From Cristatella mucedo (Eukaryota > Bryozoa > Phylactolaemata > Cristatellidae): 64,000 nucleotides of DNA. The notes below the pieces were generated by a model. The model was given only the letters and a program-made list of their open reading frames with translations, was not told where the DNA came from and ran no database searches. Position 1 is the stretch's first letter; each line of letters starts with the position of its first letter. Positions 1 to 12,356 of the stretch are shown here, in pieces. Position numbers and translations under genes: made by a program. The DNA lies in NCBI GenBank assembly GCA_009760855.2, contig WPIO01000052.1, forward strand, positions 2,732,501 to 2,796,500, given 5' to 3'.

Positions 1-494
1 AAGCATCGTACCACCCGCTTTTCGGAATCCAACAGTCTGGAAATACCTCATACAAACCTCAAATCCTTTGGAGACCGTGCATTTAGTTCGTATGCTCCCA
101 AAGCCTGGAACTCCCTCCCGACCTGCGTCAGAACATCCCCTGACCTGACCACATTTAAAAGGAACCTAAAAACACACCTATTTAGGACAGCATTTAGTGG
201 GTCCCTGTGATTCGTCCTTGATGTGCTTATGCGTGCTGACACTGTGCATGCTGCCACTAACCACATTTGCATGCTGACCCTGTACATGTCACCCCTAACC
301 ATATAATTCAATTCGTTTGACCCTGTACATGTCACCCCAAACCATATAATTCCTTTCGTTTGTTTTTTCAAGCATGATTTTACTTACCATTCAATTGCAT
401 TTCACTTTACAGCAAATATAAAGCGCCTAGAGAGAGAGATTAAGTTCTCTGAGGGCGCTTTATCAAGTGAATTATTATTATTATTATTATTAAT
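1..494 (+). mobile_element. LINE (CR1/L2-like) 3' fragment, family A
   Basis: Translation of the first 207 bases gives the end of a reverse-transcriptase polyprotein (SFGDRAFSSYAPKAWNSLPT, then TFKRNLKTHLFRTAFSGSL), stopping at TGA 208-210. A 3' untranslated region follows with a terminal hairpin (421-460) and an ATT repeat (about 470-494). The copy is cut by the left window edge. The A-P-K-x-W-N-S-L-P motif is typical of the C-termini of CR1/L2/Jockey elements. Confidence 0.85.
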
Positions 495-1940
495 TTTTTT
501 CTTCTTTATTTTACATCTGCCCTTTGCATATTTGCAATCAAATTCGGTTCCTGTAATTTAAAGCCCTTATCAATCTACATTCCGGATTTTAAAAGAAATA
601 ATGTGTTATTGCCAGTGCTTCCCACTGAGGACCTTTAGCTAGGCAGACTTTGCCGAACCCCAGCAAGTTTTTTTTGGTGATGATGGTTGCACCAGCTCTC
701 CTAACACATACTTCGAATCTGAGTGATCGTTACCTTACAAAGATAAAGCAAACATTTTGCATACAGAAAAATATGGCCTATTGCTTTACATACCTCAAGG
801 AAGAGGGGTGCAGGCCTGGATACTGAGTTAAGAGACACAACTTCTTTGTGCCCAGACAGACATTACTTAAGAACCAATGACAAAAATCTGAGTATGTGCT
901 AATCACGTTCAGTGGAATGCATTAAACAACTGCAAGCTAGTTTCCCACCCACTCTAACCAAGGTTATTCCCACTTCTATGAAGTCTCATGCACTGAATAA
1001 ATTGTAGTTGTACCATAAAAACTGCCTAGAAAGTTGCCATGCATCGTCACATGATTCTAGCAAATCTTGTATGTAGAAAGAAGTTTAGTTTTGAGAAAAA
1101 CATTGGCCTGTTTGGCCAAGGCATTTTCTGTGCAGGGGTAAGTTCAAATTGTGCGATTGAATGCAGGAGCAGCCACAGGTTTCTGTAGATTGGAACAACA
1201 ACTGCCCACACCGTGATACCTGATTAACTGGGGCATGAGAAACCTTTGAAACTGCTATGCGAGTCTTGTCTGACTTTTTGTGGGTGCAACAATATACTAA
1301 AAATACTAAAAAATTTCAAAGGATGATATAAAGTGCGGCAGACTTGCAGCTTTAACGTATATAGTAATATTTTTTAAACAGCACAAAGAGAACTAAATCT
1401 CTTTCTAGATGCCTTAAATATACATACATCGGCATATGCAACTACATATAAGGGAATAGGTCTGTATTTCAACAAAACGATAATGCCTACTTGGTTTCAA
1501 GAAATTTCGTTATTCTGCACCAAAAGTCAACGTGGCTTTCCATGCAAAATTGATAGCGAATATGCGTCTCACACAGTGAAGAAAATCCAAGGAGTACTCT
1601 CAGGCATCACAAGGATAGTAAAAGAGGCAACTAATTCAAAAGTGGCAGCAACAGATTGCTTGAAAAGAATGTGCAAGACTTGGAAGCCGGCGAGAAAAAA
1701 ACGTCATCTCAAAGAGCAGTGGAAGTCGATTCCAAATCAAACAACCTGCACTGCAATAGCGGCTGTTACCAGAGCCATTTAAATGCAGCAAAGTAACAGC
1801 TAATGTGTCGCTAGAGGACCTGAGGAAGATTAAGCTGTAGTAGCAGATCTGCTGGTTCTGGTGGAGCCAAGCTGTCTCTGGCATTGTTCGTGGATTAGAA
1901 CGAGATTTTTGGTTAGTAAAGGCAGCTAAAAGCCATTTCA
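495..1940. other. No recognised feature
   Basis: Moderately AT-rich sequence between two LINE 3' ends. A 99-codon open frame at 1483-1782 has no recognisable domain or splice context, and I do not call it a gene. Confidence 0.5.
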
Positions 1941-2196
1941 GATAATAATAATGATAATATTAATAACAATAATAATGCACTTGATAGAGCACCCTCAGAG
2001 AACTCAATCACTTTCTAGGCGCTTTACATTTGCTGCAAAGGGAAATGCAATTGAATGGTGAGTAATAGCATGCTTGATAAACAACATGAATAACATGGTT
2101 AGGAGTGACATGCACAGGGTCAGCATGCAAATGTGGTTAGTGGCAGCATGCACAGTGTCAGCATGCATAAGCACAAGAAGGACGAATCACAGGGAT
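1941..2196 (-). mobile_element. LINE family A 3' end, minus strand
   Basis: Reads in reverse as the family A tail: stop codon and CAGGGA junction at the high end, the GCATGCTGACCCTGT-type repeats, the terminal hairpin (about 1988-2030) and an AT-rich ATT tail at the low end. It is nearly identical to the minus-strand copy at 13385-13625, so both are probably fairly young. Confidence 0.85.
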
Positions 2197-2242
2197 TTCC
2201 TCCGCAAAGGAGACGGCAGCTGAACTTCTCAGAATTAAAAAC

Positions 2243-2575
2243 GCCCTAGTTCGGCCCGGGGGTAAGGTGCTAGCCTTTGACGACCAAGGTCGTGGGTCTG
2301 AATCCTTCCGCATATGCAAAGGGTGGGGATAGAGACTAAGTTCTCTTATCGCATTCGATCGTACTATCTTTGCAGCAAATGTAAAGTGCCTAGAAAGAGG
2401 TTAAGTTCTCTGAGGGCACTATGCCGAACTGGTTTGGCCCAGTGGTTAAGGTGCTCACCCCGATCAAGGTCTGCCCGAGGTCGTGGGCTCAAGCTCTGTA
2501 GCAAATGTGAAGCACCTGAATAGAGATTGAGTTCTCTTAGGGTGCTATACAAATGAATTACATTTTTTATTATTA
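2243..2575 (+). mobile_element. Cluster of two tRNA-derived SINEs (type 2) and a LINE tail
   Basis: A first tRNA-like head (A-box region about 2250-2275, B-box GGTCGTGGGTCTGAATCC at about 2289) is followed by a LINE-type hairpin tail at about 2383-2425. A second full SINE follows: A box in GGCCCAGTGGTTAAGGTGCT (2440 on), B-like box near 2480-2497, then the tail hairpin GAAGCACCTGAATAGAG (2509 on) and ATGAATTA end. The heads are tRNA-like but will not fold as intact tRNAs. Confidence 0.8.
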
Positions 2576-3647
2576 TATTATGGTGCTACGAAACTGAAGC
2601 ACTATTATTGTTTTATTATTATTATAGAAATGAATCCTATGGGTCACATTAATGGCTGAGGTCTGATGGCATTTTTCGGCAGCCATGAAAACAGAGAATA
2701 CAAGTAATCCTACTCAAAGGAAATCAATGGGTTAGTAGCATCCTTGGCTAACTGTTGAAATATCATATAACTTAAGAGAGAATGAACGTGAAAGACAAGT
2801 AGCCGCAAAAGCAATTTCCTGAATAAATACGTCAAAACACAGGAAGTCATCAGAGATGATACCCAGATTGCAGGCAGCCAGGTGGCAATACATCGGCGCT
2901 TCACTGATCAAAGTTTAGAAGTCCATGATCTGATTCAGACCCAGGATTAGTATATCCTGTGAGGACCATTTCGGTTTTAACCTAACTCAGTATGTCGAAA
3001 CCGACTCCCGATGGATTGAACGGTAAATAAAGTTGAATGCCAGTGGCATACAAGGGCCAAGCAATGCTGTAGACCTTGATCAATAAGTGCTGGGTAAATG
3101 TAAACGGCCCGGAACCAAAGATAGGCCTAACTCGGCAAGGTTCAGCCAGTGAAGACCTGTTAGATAGAGGCTGTACTGGTTCAGTAATATCACATGGACC
3201 AAATCGGTCAGTCTATCAAAAAACATGAAAATGAGTCATATGCAAGGCCATTACAAGGAAGAGAGTATTGGTTTAGATTTATTTAGATGCCTGGCAGACG
3301 ATTAATTTTGTCCATCTTGTCTATCGGGTGGCATCCGTGTGTAAAATTTGACAACCGTTTCATAGTTATTATTTCATTCATATTCTGAGTTCGTGATGCA
3401 CTGCACTGTTCCATCTTCACAGTGAGTCTTGGGGTACTAGAAAATTCATTTTAATAGATTAATTGTATAAGATGGCTTCTCGCAGAAACTGTGGTGCAAA
3501 ATTAACTACTTACTACTCAAGCTCTACTAGGCCCTCGGGTAGCATGCATGACAATTCTAAATCTAAAATGTTTCCCAATGCACCATCTACTCCATTCTGC
3601 TAGATGCACGCTAGATTTGAAACTTATTTCAATCATCCCAAAATTGC

Positions 3648-3796
3648 CCTGTGAGTTCCAAGCTTTGGGAGCATACGAACTAAAGGCGCGGTCTTCAACA
3701 GTTTGAGGTTCGTACGAGGTATGGTTAAGTGATTCGAGTCGGAACAGTGGTTTGTATGATTCTTGGCCTGGTAGAGGAGTAGTTCTAATAAGTAGG
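3648..3796 (-). mobile_element. LINE family A RT C-terminal fragment, minus strand
   Basis: The reverse strand matches the family A block L-K-x-x-x-D-R-A-F-S-S-Y-A-P-K-x-W, with frameshifts. It stops where a GA-rich satellite begins at about 3798. Confidence 0.7.
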
Positions 3797-3797
3797 C

Positions 3798-3937
3798 CTG
3801 GAGAGAGAGACAGAGACAGAGAGAGACAGAGACAGGCAGAGACAGAGAGAGACAGAGACAGGCAGAGACAGAGAGAGAGACAGAGACAGAGACAGATACA
3901 GAGAGAGAGAGAGACAGAGAGAGAGAACGAGGGGACC
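3798..3937. repeat. GA/GACA-rich microsatellite
   Basis: Imperfect GAGA and GACAGA repeats of about 140 bases. Open frames through it are artefacts of the repeat. Confidence 0.9.
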
Positions 3938-5744
3938 TAAAAGTTGCGAAAAAGCGCACTCGTGACTAAGGGCAAGTGCAATATACTCATAGTGCACTTT
4001 AGTGAACCTACATTTTTCTTTGTACTTTGAGTGCTACCACTACATGATGCGATGAATGCTACTAACACGGGTCCTACATCCAGTGGTGCCCCATGTGCCT
4101 TCTTGTGTGCTTTTGAGTGCCTTATATCCGCACGACACTCGGGCTCTTTGCACACTCGTGTCCGGTTTCTTACACCTACTGCTGTGCTCTTCTGTGCCGG
4201 GCAAGCAAGTAATAACACACTTAAACAATCTGAATGACGATGAAGTCCAAGAAAATCGTCTGATTTCATCTCAGTTCTGACTTACCAGTCCTACAACCAC
4301 GTCGTATTCGAGAAGGGTTTCTGCAGCCTTCTCGAGTGCATCCAGAAACGAGGACAAGTGTAAGTCAACTAAAACAAACACACACACACACACAACCGGT
4401 GCAGAGCAAGAGGAAGACTTGAGCAACAATGGGATGGGCATAGGGAAGGGAGCCCGGGGGGGGGGCCTGCCCTGCCCCCCTCTAAGACCGACCAGATGGG
4501 GGCAGCCAAGTGGTGCAACACATTTTCTCAAAAAAGGTCAAGATCAGGTTTCATCCTACACTCAACACTGGCTATGCCTAAGGAAGAAACTGTGAGGCAT
4601 CAGCAGCAATAGGCGGCTCACATGAAAGCAGCAGGTGACACTGGAGCTCCAAGCAATCGATCTGCTAGGCTAGATGTTAACCTTACAGGTTTACAGCTGC
4701 TGTGATAGGATTACTGCTCTGGACAATGGAGCTCAGCCGGCTTTACTATCCAGTGGCCGGCTCTAATCCAATAAAAACGACTCCTGCTCTAAGCTTTCTG
4801 ATGTCGGCACATAGCTAGCAGCTTCAGCCACATGCTGGCTGCACAGCTGGCAGCCTAGGAGGCAGGTCACTGCTGACTAGGAGCCAGCACTTAACCAGCC
4901 GTGGCAGAGTTGCTGCACATAATGCAGAACGCTGAGTCAACCAGGCACTAGTCACATCACCATTTCGCTCCAGCATAGCAAATTACAGCTTATCAACTCC
5001 ACAGGCTAAGCAACAGAGGGTTCAAGTCGCATCTGCAAGTTCGACATCTTCAATAAGCATTAGCAGTCGACAGGACATCAGCAGGGAATCTCAGTCTGAA
5101 GGGGTCAAATGTGGCCTGCATTGCTGACCAGGTACAACAGTATGTACCTTGGGATCATGTAAGTGCTGCTCACGGTGGACAGCTAAACCTCTCCCTGCAG
5201 CCACCACATCATTAAGCAGGAAAGCCTGCAATTAACAGTCAAGCCCCAGGGGTTGCCCCCACAGGGGAACTGAATGTTCCTGTAACGAACAGGCTTAGAA
5301 CATTAGCCCATAGAGAGCATAGTTAAACACCTATGGACAGCCGGTTTGCAGGAATGAAGTCTGAAGACGAGCTGTCAAAACTTCGGTGCAAGCACGGGCA
5401 TGCGAAACCTAGAAATGTCTTATTAAAGTAGTCTGGGTATTTCACTTCGGCACGGCAGCAGGCCCAGTTCTGCTAGCAGAGGTCCACGAGTGGCATACTC
5501 GATATTCATTACCTACTACCTGCTAGTAGCATCCTGAAAGGAGGGTGTCCAGTTATACACTCAGAGCCATCCGATAGTGAGCAACCAGGGATACTGAGCA
5601 ACCAGGGATACGCCAAATTATAATACTGAGGCACTATAAGCAACTTGGCAGCTCAGAAGTGTCTTGTAATGAAATGAACATGATTGACTGTATCATGAGG
5701 CAACACATAGGTGTGATTAGGCCTACAGACAATAAAAACAATAA
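3938..5744. other. No recognised gene
   Basis: Holds a short CA run (4377-4394), a G run (4457-4465) and a 17-base direct duplication (about 5579-5613, AGCAACCAGGGATACTG type). Nothing protein-like or RNA-like is recognisable. Confidence 0.5.
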
Positions 5745-7625
5745 TATGTCACTTGTATAGTCCCCTAAGGGAACTAATCTCTATGCGGGCGCTCTACAAT
5801 TCCCTGCAAGTTAATCCATACCCATTAGCTTAGTGATATGCCCAGTACTAAGAATGCAAAAGCAATTAAGTATCATGCTCAGGCTAGCATGCTAAAGCAA
5901 ACATGAAGACACTCAGGGCCATCGGTGGTCAGCAAGACCTCTGGCTCCTAAAATGCACTGAATCACACACAGGCAAGCACAAAAAGTGACCCGAAGGAAA
6001 AAGCGGCCATTCACGTGGGCAAAGGGAAATGTGAGCAGGACAGATGCATCTTTGGCCGAGACTTGAAAAATGCAAGTACATTACAGCTAGTGACTTTAGT
6101 CGCAAGCAAGTTTGAGACTTTGGGTACATATGGAAGGCTCGATCACTAAAAGATTCCAATTTAGTATGTGGAACAGCGAGATGATTTGATGCCAAATAGC
6201 AGGTGATGTGAGAGCACGTGACTGGAAAAGCAAGGACGTTGGATAGGTAGACTAGTGCAAGCAACTAAGTGACCTGTAAGACAGGGGATCTAGAAATCGA
6301 TTCGATTATTGATTGGGAGCCAGAGAAGCTTCTAAGTGAGCTGCTGTTTTGCCCCAGCTCCAGACGATTGAGGGCACTAGCCGGTAGTCCTGAATACAGG
6401 GAATTGCAATAATCTAGATGCTATGTCACAAACGCGTGAACTAGTCTGGTTGTCATACTCTCCTGCAAGCAGGCCCTAGTCTTAGCCATGTTTCTTAGCT
6501 GAAAGTAGGGTCGACTTGACGAAGAAGGAAATGAACGCATCTAATGGCAAGTCGTTTTGGAATAGTACACCTAAGGGCAGATGTGATGGGAAGTGATGCT
6601 AGCCTATCCAATCTTGAGGGTTAGATCACCAAACTTTTCAGATGACACTCCCCCTGGTTCTTAACCCAGGGTTGGGTGCTTGCTCTTCACAACACAGGAC
6701 ACGGGTAGAAGGTTCGAGTCCTGCAGTGGTCTATGAAGTTAAAGGAAGTTAAAGATTAGCTGATTCAGCAGCCTCAGCTTGTATAGCAGCAGAAGAGCCA
6801 TAACGGCTATCACTCTGCACCCCCCTACTTTCGGTGGGCAATAAAGAGTCGCCGACTGCTGGGCTCGAACCCACGACCTGGATCGTGAAGGGCGAGCATC
6901 TTGCTCTGGGCTAAGACCCAGGGCTACCCTTTATTGCCAACTGCAACTGGTTGTGATAGCATTTAAGGCTCATCTACTGCTGCATAAATGAGGCTGTTTA
7001 ATCAGCTAATCTAATTATTTATTTACAAGGTTTACCTAACCACTAGGTTGGCAGTATCATCTTTAAGCTACAGGAAGTCAGTGGCAATCCAAACGCAAAT
7101 GTCGCCGAGGCAGGCAGCAAAGGAATTAAGTGAGTCAGTGAGGAGTAAGGCTAGGAAGGGTCGAAGAAGAATAAGTAAATCTGGGTGTCTGTCATAGGCA
7201 TGGAAATGAAAGCTAGTGTTGTGTGTTGGCCATGATAACGGCCAGATGGGAAGTTCAGATAGTAAAACGATGGGGGGCATAAGGCCGAACCCTGAGGTAA
7301 ATCTTATCTTGGGGCTCCCTAGATGACCGTCAGCCGCTCACATCTACAGCCTGACTTTTCTCACAAAGAAATAACCTAACCCAGTCTAGTACAGTGGTGC
7401 TGATATCAGTGTGTAGAGGTGCTCCATATGAAACTGGTAGTCAATGGTGTCAAATTCTGCTGTTTGGATCCAGGAGCACCAGCAGCACAGAGGCTCTAAC
7501 CAGATCAGCATTGTTCAGAAGGCCAGGGTAAGCCAGACTGCAGTATCACATTTCGGCATTCTGGGCAATAATTAGTTTCTGCCCCAGTGTGCTACGAAAC
7601 GTTGGAAATCCGAGTGCCAACAACT
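5745..7625 (-). mobile_element. Strongly decayed LINE, minus strand, interrupted by SINEs
   Basis: The low end (5750-5805) is a diverged LINE tail hairpin. At 6090-6215 the reverse strand encodes a decayed L-x-S-F-S-D-R-A-F-x-x-Y block, and at 7060-7300 the reverse strand resembles the RT stretch D-D-I-C-V-W-I-A-T-D-F-L with upstream motif remnants. The interval 6650-7015 is SINE sequence inserted between the two halves. Many stops and frameshifts show an old copy. Confidence 0.6.
6650..7015. mobile_element. Two type 1 SINEs in opposite orientation
   Basis: The left copy is plus (CTTAACCCAGGGTTGGGTGC A-box region, GGTTCGAGTCC B box near 6711). The right copy is minus (TCGAACCCACGACC near 6868, A-box region near 6910). 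Both have the AGGCTGTTTAATCAGCTAA end type; the left copy is truncated. They sit inside the decayed LINE. Confidence 0.7.
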
Positions 7626-7831
7626 GTCGGGGACAGTTGTATTCATCAGCAGGGCAATTACCCTAAGCACACTGCAAAGCAGGTTCTACAATGTTTTTTA
7701 TATCGATAGCACTACCGAGGTTATGGGTCGGCAGTCAGCGAATAGATCAGAATCCCAGAGCATCTATGGGACGACTGGTAATTGATAAGTGATCCCAAAC
7801 CGACTGATAATGCTAAAACAAGGAGCGGTCG

Positions 7832-7965
7832 GCTGATTAGAAGAACCATAGTGGCTATTACACTGTTTGCATGAGGCAATAAAAAGTGCCTGCTGCAGGA
7901 CTCGAGCCCACCACCAGGATCGTGAAATGCAAATGCTAAAGCATACCCAGCCAGCCAACTAGTGA
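7832..7965 (-). mobile_element. Type 1 SINE, minus strand, degraded
   Basis: CTCGAGCCCACCACCAGGAT near 7901 is the reverse B-box region and the left part carries the TATCACN-GCAATAAA body of type 1. The A-box end is eroded. Confidence 0.6.
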
Positions 7966-8239
7966 GAAGGACCTGTTTGAGAAGCTTCAAAGGCTGTAAA
8001 GGCATATATGGCACACAACTAATTAGCTGCTGGTGGCTTCGACACCCAGACAAGTACAGGGGGGTCTTCAAGCAAAAATGGAGAAGGGACCTACTTCTTA
8101 CTCAGCACGAAGTCAATGCGACACTTTAATGTTAACGATTGCTAGTGTTTACTAAAAGCTACTTCATAGCATGGACATCGTTTTCGCTGCTGCTGTCACA
8201 GGATTTTAGTACGAAATCTCACACGACTGGGCTTTCCGC

Positions 8240-8757
8240 CGGGGCCCAGGAAGTACAGCTTCAGCCACACCGATCACCCTTATAGTGGTGAGTCGACCAC
8301 ATGATCGGTAAGGCAATAGAGCAGTCGAGCCTAGGAGAAGCTAACGCGGGCTGCATGCCACAACTGCACATGTACATAGAATGTGAGGTTCGGTGGCAGT
8401 GCCATCTGCAGTGGCAGCCGGATTTGCTGCGTGGCACGGCTGCAGATGCCCTGACCCTGAGGGATAAGCAGCTGAAGTTCTCGCATGCCATCTCGCCTCC
8501 TCAAGTTCCCGTTGCTCGGGCACGGCAGACTCGGGCACCTGCTGCCGGGGTGCCTCATCCCGTTACTCAGAGCAGCTGCCACATGATGGCTGACAGCAGC
8601 TGCCTCTCCCTCGAGACACCTCCAGCAAGCCGCCGGATGCATGCCCTGCTTCGGCTGAACGACGGTGAAGCAAGCTAGCTAGCTAGCTAGCTCATGCTGG
8701 GCTTCACTTCGGAACGGGAGCTACCATCGTAAGTGCTAGGGGCTAAGACTCTGATGG

Positions 8758-8797
<40 letters not shown>

Positions 8798-9063
8798 TAG
8801 CTGTCGGCCACCTCTTCTTGGGCACTGCGAGCTAGTCACTACGATCAGCACCCAAGCCTGCAACAAGGCGTGACGACACGGAACTGCATCGACACCGTCC
8901 GAGCGGGCTCAACATCTGAGCAATCAGCGCCCTCTGACGTGACACTCGTAGACCCTCACAGCCATTCGCCCACGCCACCGCCGACTACACTGCCAACAAC
9001 TACAGAGGGGATGCTTTCAACGTGGCAGTGCTGCTTGCAAGCAATTACTGCTGACTGGTGCAG
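8240..9063 (+). other. GC-rich segment with CAG repeat and splice-donor-like end; possible exon of unknown gene
   Basis: This stretch is visibly richer in GC and CpG than its flanks. Plus-strand frames are open over 8301-8678 and 8870-9067; the second ends at TGGTGCAG followed by GTAAGG at 9064, a good donor. I do not recognise any protein family. A (GCTA)5 run (8674-8692) and a (CAG)12 run (8761-8796) lie within it. It could be an untranslated first exon, a decayed exon or simply GC-rich DNA. Confidence 0.25.
8761..8796 (+). repeat. (CAG)12 trinucleotide repeat
   Basis: Twelve perfect CAG units in the GC-rich segment. It is not in an open frame that I can support as coding. Confidence 0.95.
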
Positions 9064-10698
9064 GTAAGGGTGCACATTGCCTGATCAGTGCACATCTAAT
9101 GTGCCCGAAACGAAATGCAGCTTAAAAAGCTCATGTACATAAAGTTCAGTGCCAAATTAGTAGACGTCTAGGCAGTCATCTCATACTGGAAATATGTGCA
9201 AAGCATTGCTGAATTATGAAAACAATCGAGGCAGTCAGTAGCAACTGCGAAGCAGCAAATGACGGTTGAGAAAGAAGTGCATAAGTGGCCGCAAGAGAAC
9301 AGCTGTCCCGCCTGCCGAGCAAATGTGGCTCTCTTAAAAACTCTTGTGCTCTTTTCTTATTAAAGCTAGCTCCCAATTTCCTGCGTAGTCAGAGAGACTT
9401 TGCCATTATGGCATATGCAAGGAGAAAGTACCAACTGCAACCAGTGCTGGCAGTGAAACAATAGGCTAGGTGATATCTGACCTAGTTACCTACCTGCACA
9501 GGTGTTCAGCGAGCAAAGTATCTACTATCTCAGGAGTCGATGTGCTAGCTATTTTGAATAGCAGCCATGCTACCAGCCTTGCTTTGGTAGTCAACCATGA
9601 CTCAGGTCTGGGAGTGCCATGTTTCCCTTGACAAGGTAAGCAGCATTACAACACTGGGCGATGGATCTCGAGGGAGGCAACATGCAGATAAGCCTGCCTG
9701 ATGGCTCACGGCTTTCACTAGGCCAGGTTTCAGATCAGCTGGCCGGTCCAGCATTGCCGACAGGATCCAGCGCCCCGCCCACCAGTCTGCGTGCAAGCCT
9801 GAGAGTTTGGGCTTGAGCCGCTACACTATCGAACCTGGCCGTGATCCCAGTGGCGATCAGAGTCGTTTTTGGCTGCGCTCGTTCTGCTAGTGCTGGCTGG
9901 TGCAGGCAGAAAGCAATGGGGGAGTAGCCGACCAGAGTAGCACAGCAGCAGCAGGAGACAGAGCAGCACAAGATCACGGCAAAGATCAAAGGTTAGTGGT
10001 AAAAAGCCCCACGGAGAGTCATTCAGCCCAAACGTAGGAAGACTGGGCTTAGAACCAGCCATGCCTGCCTATTTAAAATGCTCGGGCCACCAGACTTCAC
10101 ACTCAATAAAGGCAGTGGCAAGGCGTAGCCAGCTTCTGTCTGGGGGCTCAGCGATCGTTGGTTTCACAGAAATGCTGCAACGGCATAAGTCTAAGTGAAC
10201 ATTAAGCAAATAGTTCAGAGCTATATTGAAAACTTGGCCTGTGAACGATGATGACTAGCAGTTAAGGAAAAACCGGACAAGGCCCTTTAGTTGGCTATGA
10301 CAGCTAACAGCTACGGTTGTGAGTCAGGGGGTCATTAACTTGATCAACTACTGTACATGTGAGCATACTGTAGCTTGTGAGTAATACCAGATCAAACGTC
10401 TGATCACAGCCCAAGCTTTGCATTCATCTTACTATAAATTATCTTATTCCATCAATACTTGATGTTGCCGACAGGCATGCATCCATCTTTGCTCAAATTG
10501 CTTTTCTCACTCGGCTGTCTACAAGATAGTCCTTCATCCATGATAGAAATTCTTTAAATGCATGTACTACAAAAGAGAATGAAAACACTTGAGAAAAATT
10601 GCAGGCTAAGTGCTAGTTACTGTCTGTTTCTGAGAAAAACTTTTACGAGTTTTCGGAATGCCTACAGGCTGCATTACTTCCTCTTCCCACAATAGGCT
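9064..10698. other. No recognised feature
   Basis: No conserved coding potential, tRNA or repeat family that I can name. A minus-strand open frame at 9735-9989 starts with a hydrophobic Cys-rich run but has no homologous look. Confidence 0.4.
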
Positions 10699-10757
10699 CT
10701 CTGTCTGCCTGTCCCGTCCCTCTCTCTCTTTCTGTCTCTGCTTGTCTGTCCCGTCTC

Positions 10758-10812
<55 letters not shown>

Positions 10813-10846
10813 GCCTGACTGTCTCTCTTTTTCTCTTTCTCTATAC
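10699..10846. repeat. CT-rich microsatellite
   Basis: CT and CTGT repeats of about 150 bases, CT on the plus strand. Upstream of the MRCK gene and not associated with any exon. Confidence 0.95.
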
Positions 10847-11029
10847 TGCAAGACGCACTGTATCTTCAAAGATGAATTGCCTCCCATCTTCGCACTGCCT
10901 TGATAGAGTCTCACTAAATCAGATACTTATTCAACTTGAGGCTACAATGACTGGGTACTCAAGTTTTCTATATATCTCGTGTGTCTGGTGTCAGTAGAAA
11001 ACCGGATTGCTGCAAAGACTTCCTTCGAG

Positions 11030-11660
11030 TTTACACCCGGAAGCGTAAAAAAGCCAGGCTCCTTTTTTCACTAAGAAACTGAATTCCTGCCAGTCGGACC
11101 CAAAACAGATTTATCAGACAGTAAACAATTTACTGGCTAATGCTGAGAGGTTCGACTCCCCACATATTAACGGCTCAGCCGAAAGGTTTTCAGCCCTCTT
11201 TACTGAAAAACTTGTGCACATTCGTGCCTCCATAAAGCCCCCTCCCGAGTAAAGCAATTGAGGAATCCCAGCCTGTGACCTTCCTTGAAAGGTTTTCTGA
11301 GGTTTCTGCATGCGATGTGGCTACCTTAATAAGGTCTAGCAAAAAGAGCTGGTCTCCTAGACCCTATACTATCATCTCTGTGGTATTCACTAGCAGACCA
11401 ACCCTGCCATAACCGAGATATGTAATGCCTCTTTGGAAAAGGTGGTTGTACCCAAGTCCTTCAAATTGGCAATCGTTGGACCCATACTTAAAAAGCCCGG
11501 ATTAGATAAACAAATCCTTGAAAACTAACACCCAGTTTCCCTTCTTCCTTTCTTGTCAAAGTTTCTTGAAAAATGTGTCGCTAAGCAGCTGGTTGCACAT
11601 ATTGAAAAGAATGAAATGTCAGAAACAAATTGATCTCCTGCCTAACACCCACATAGTCTT
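11030..11660 (+). mobile_element. LINE reverse-transcriptase N-terminal fragment, plus strand
   Basis: Conceptual translation gives a pre-RT segment (INGSAERFSALFTEKLVHIR near 11170-11230) and, at about 11447-11625, a [20 protein letters not shown]-like stretch followed by the L-x-F-L-S-K-F-L-E-K block, the classic N-terminal RT region of CR1/L2 elements. Stops and frameshifts are present. It probably belongs to family A or a close relative. Confidence 0.7.
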
Positions 11661-12034
11661 TATGGCTTTGTAGAGTTACAGATGGAGATGCCTGACATTG
11701 CATGACAAGTAGCAGCTTTAAATGACAATAGGAGTCATTTTAAGAAAAGCTGTCAGTCATCTAAAAGCTAAAGTCGATAAGGCAAGCAGGAAGCCTAGCA
11801 ATGGCCTTGGCTAACAAGGGCAGGGCTCTGTGCATACAACCTCTCATGCATGGTCTCTGAATCATACCGGCACAGGCAATAACAAAACCACTGTGACCTG
11901 AGGTCATGGTAATGCTCACGGAAAGCAGCCAAATCCTCACTAAAGACAATATCTAGCTATGATAAGAAACTTGGCTCCAATTAATATCGACGCATGAGTT
12001 ATGTGCAGTGGGACTAACTACATAAAACGGTATA

Positions 12035-12240
12035 CTAGAACTCGTGGTGAGCCGTGATGGCACACTAGGTAAGGCGGTTGCTTTCACGACCTCGGTCCCG
12101 AGGTCGTGGGTTCGATTCCTGTGGTGGGCGATTCTGTATCGCCACTGCAAGCAGTGGTGATAGCCGTAAAGGCTCTTCTGTCGCTATACAAAAAGAGGCT
12201 GTTTAATCAGCTAGGATTTATTTATTTATTATTATCATTC
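12035..12240 (+). mobile_element. Type 1 SINE, plus strand
   Basis: A-box region GTAAGGCGGTTGCTTTC (12068 on), B box GAGGTCGTGGGTTCGATTCC near 12101-12120, then the body (GCAAGCAGTGGTGATAGCCG) and the end GTTTAATCAGCTAGG with an AT-rich tail. One of the best-preserved type 1 copies. Confidence 0.85.
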
Positions 12241-12356
12241 ATGCCTGCACGAAATAGACATGTCTACATACATGAATTATATACCAGCTTCTTGGCAGCA
12301 AGATGTTTCAGGTGACTAAGTAATGTAATCAATCGCAACCAGCCTGACTAAAAAAT

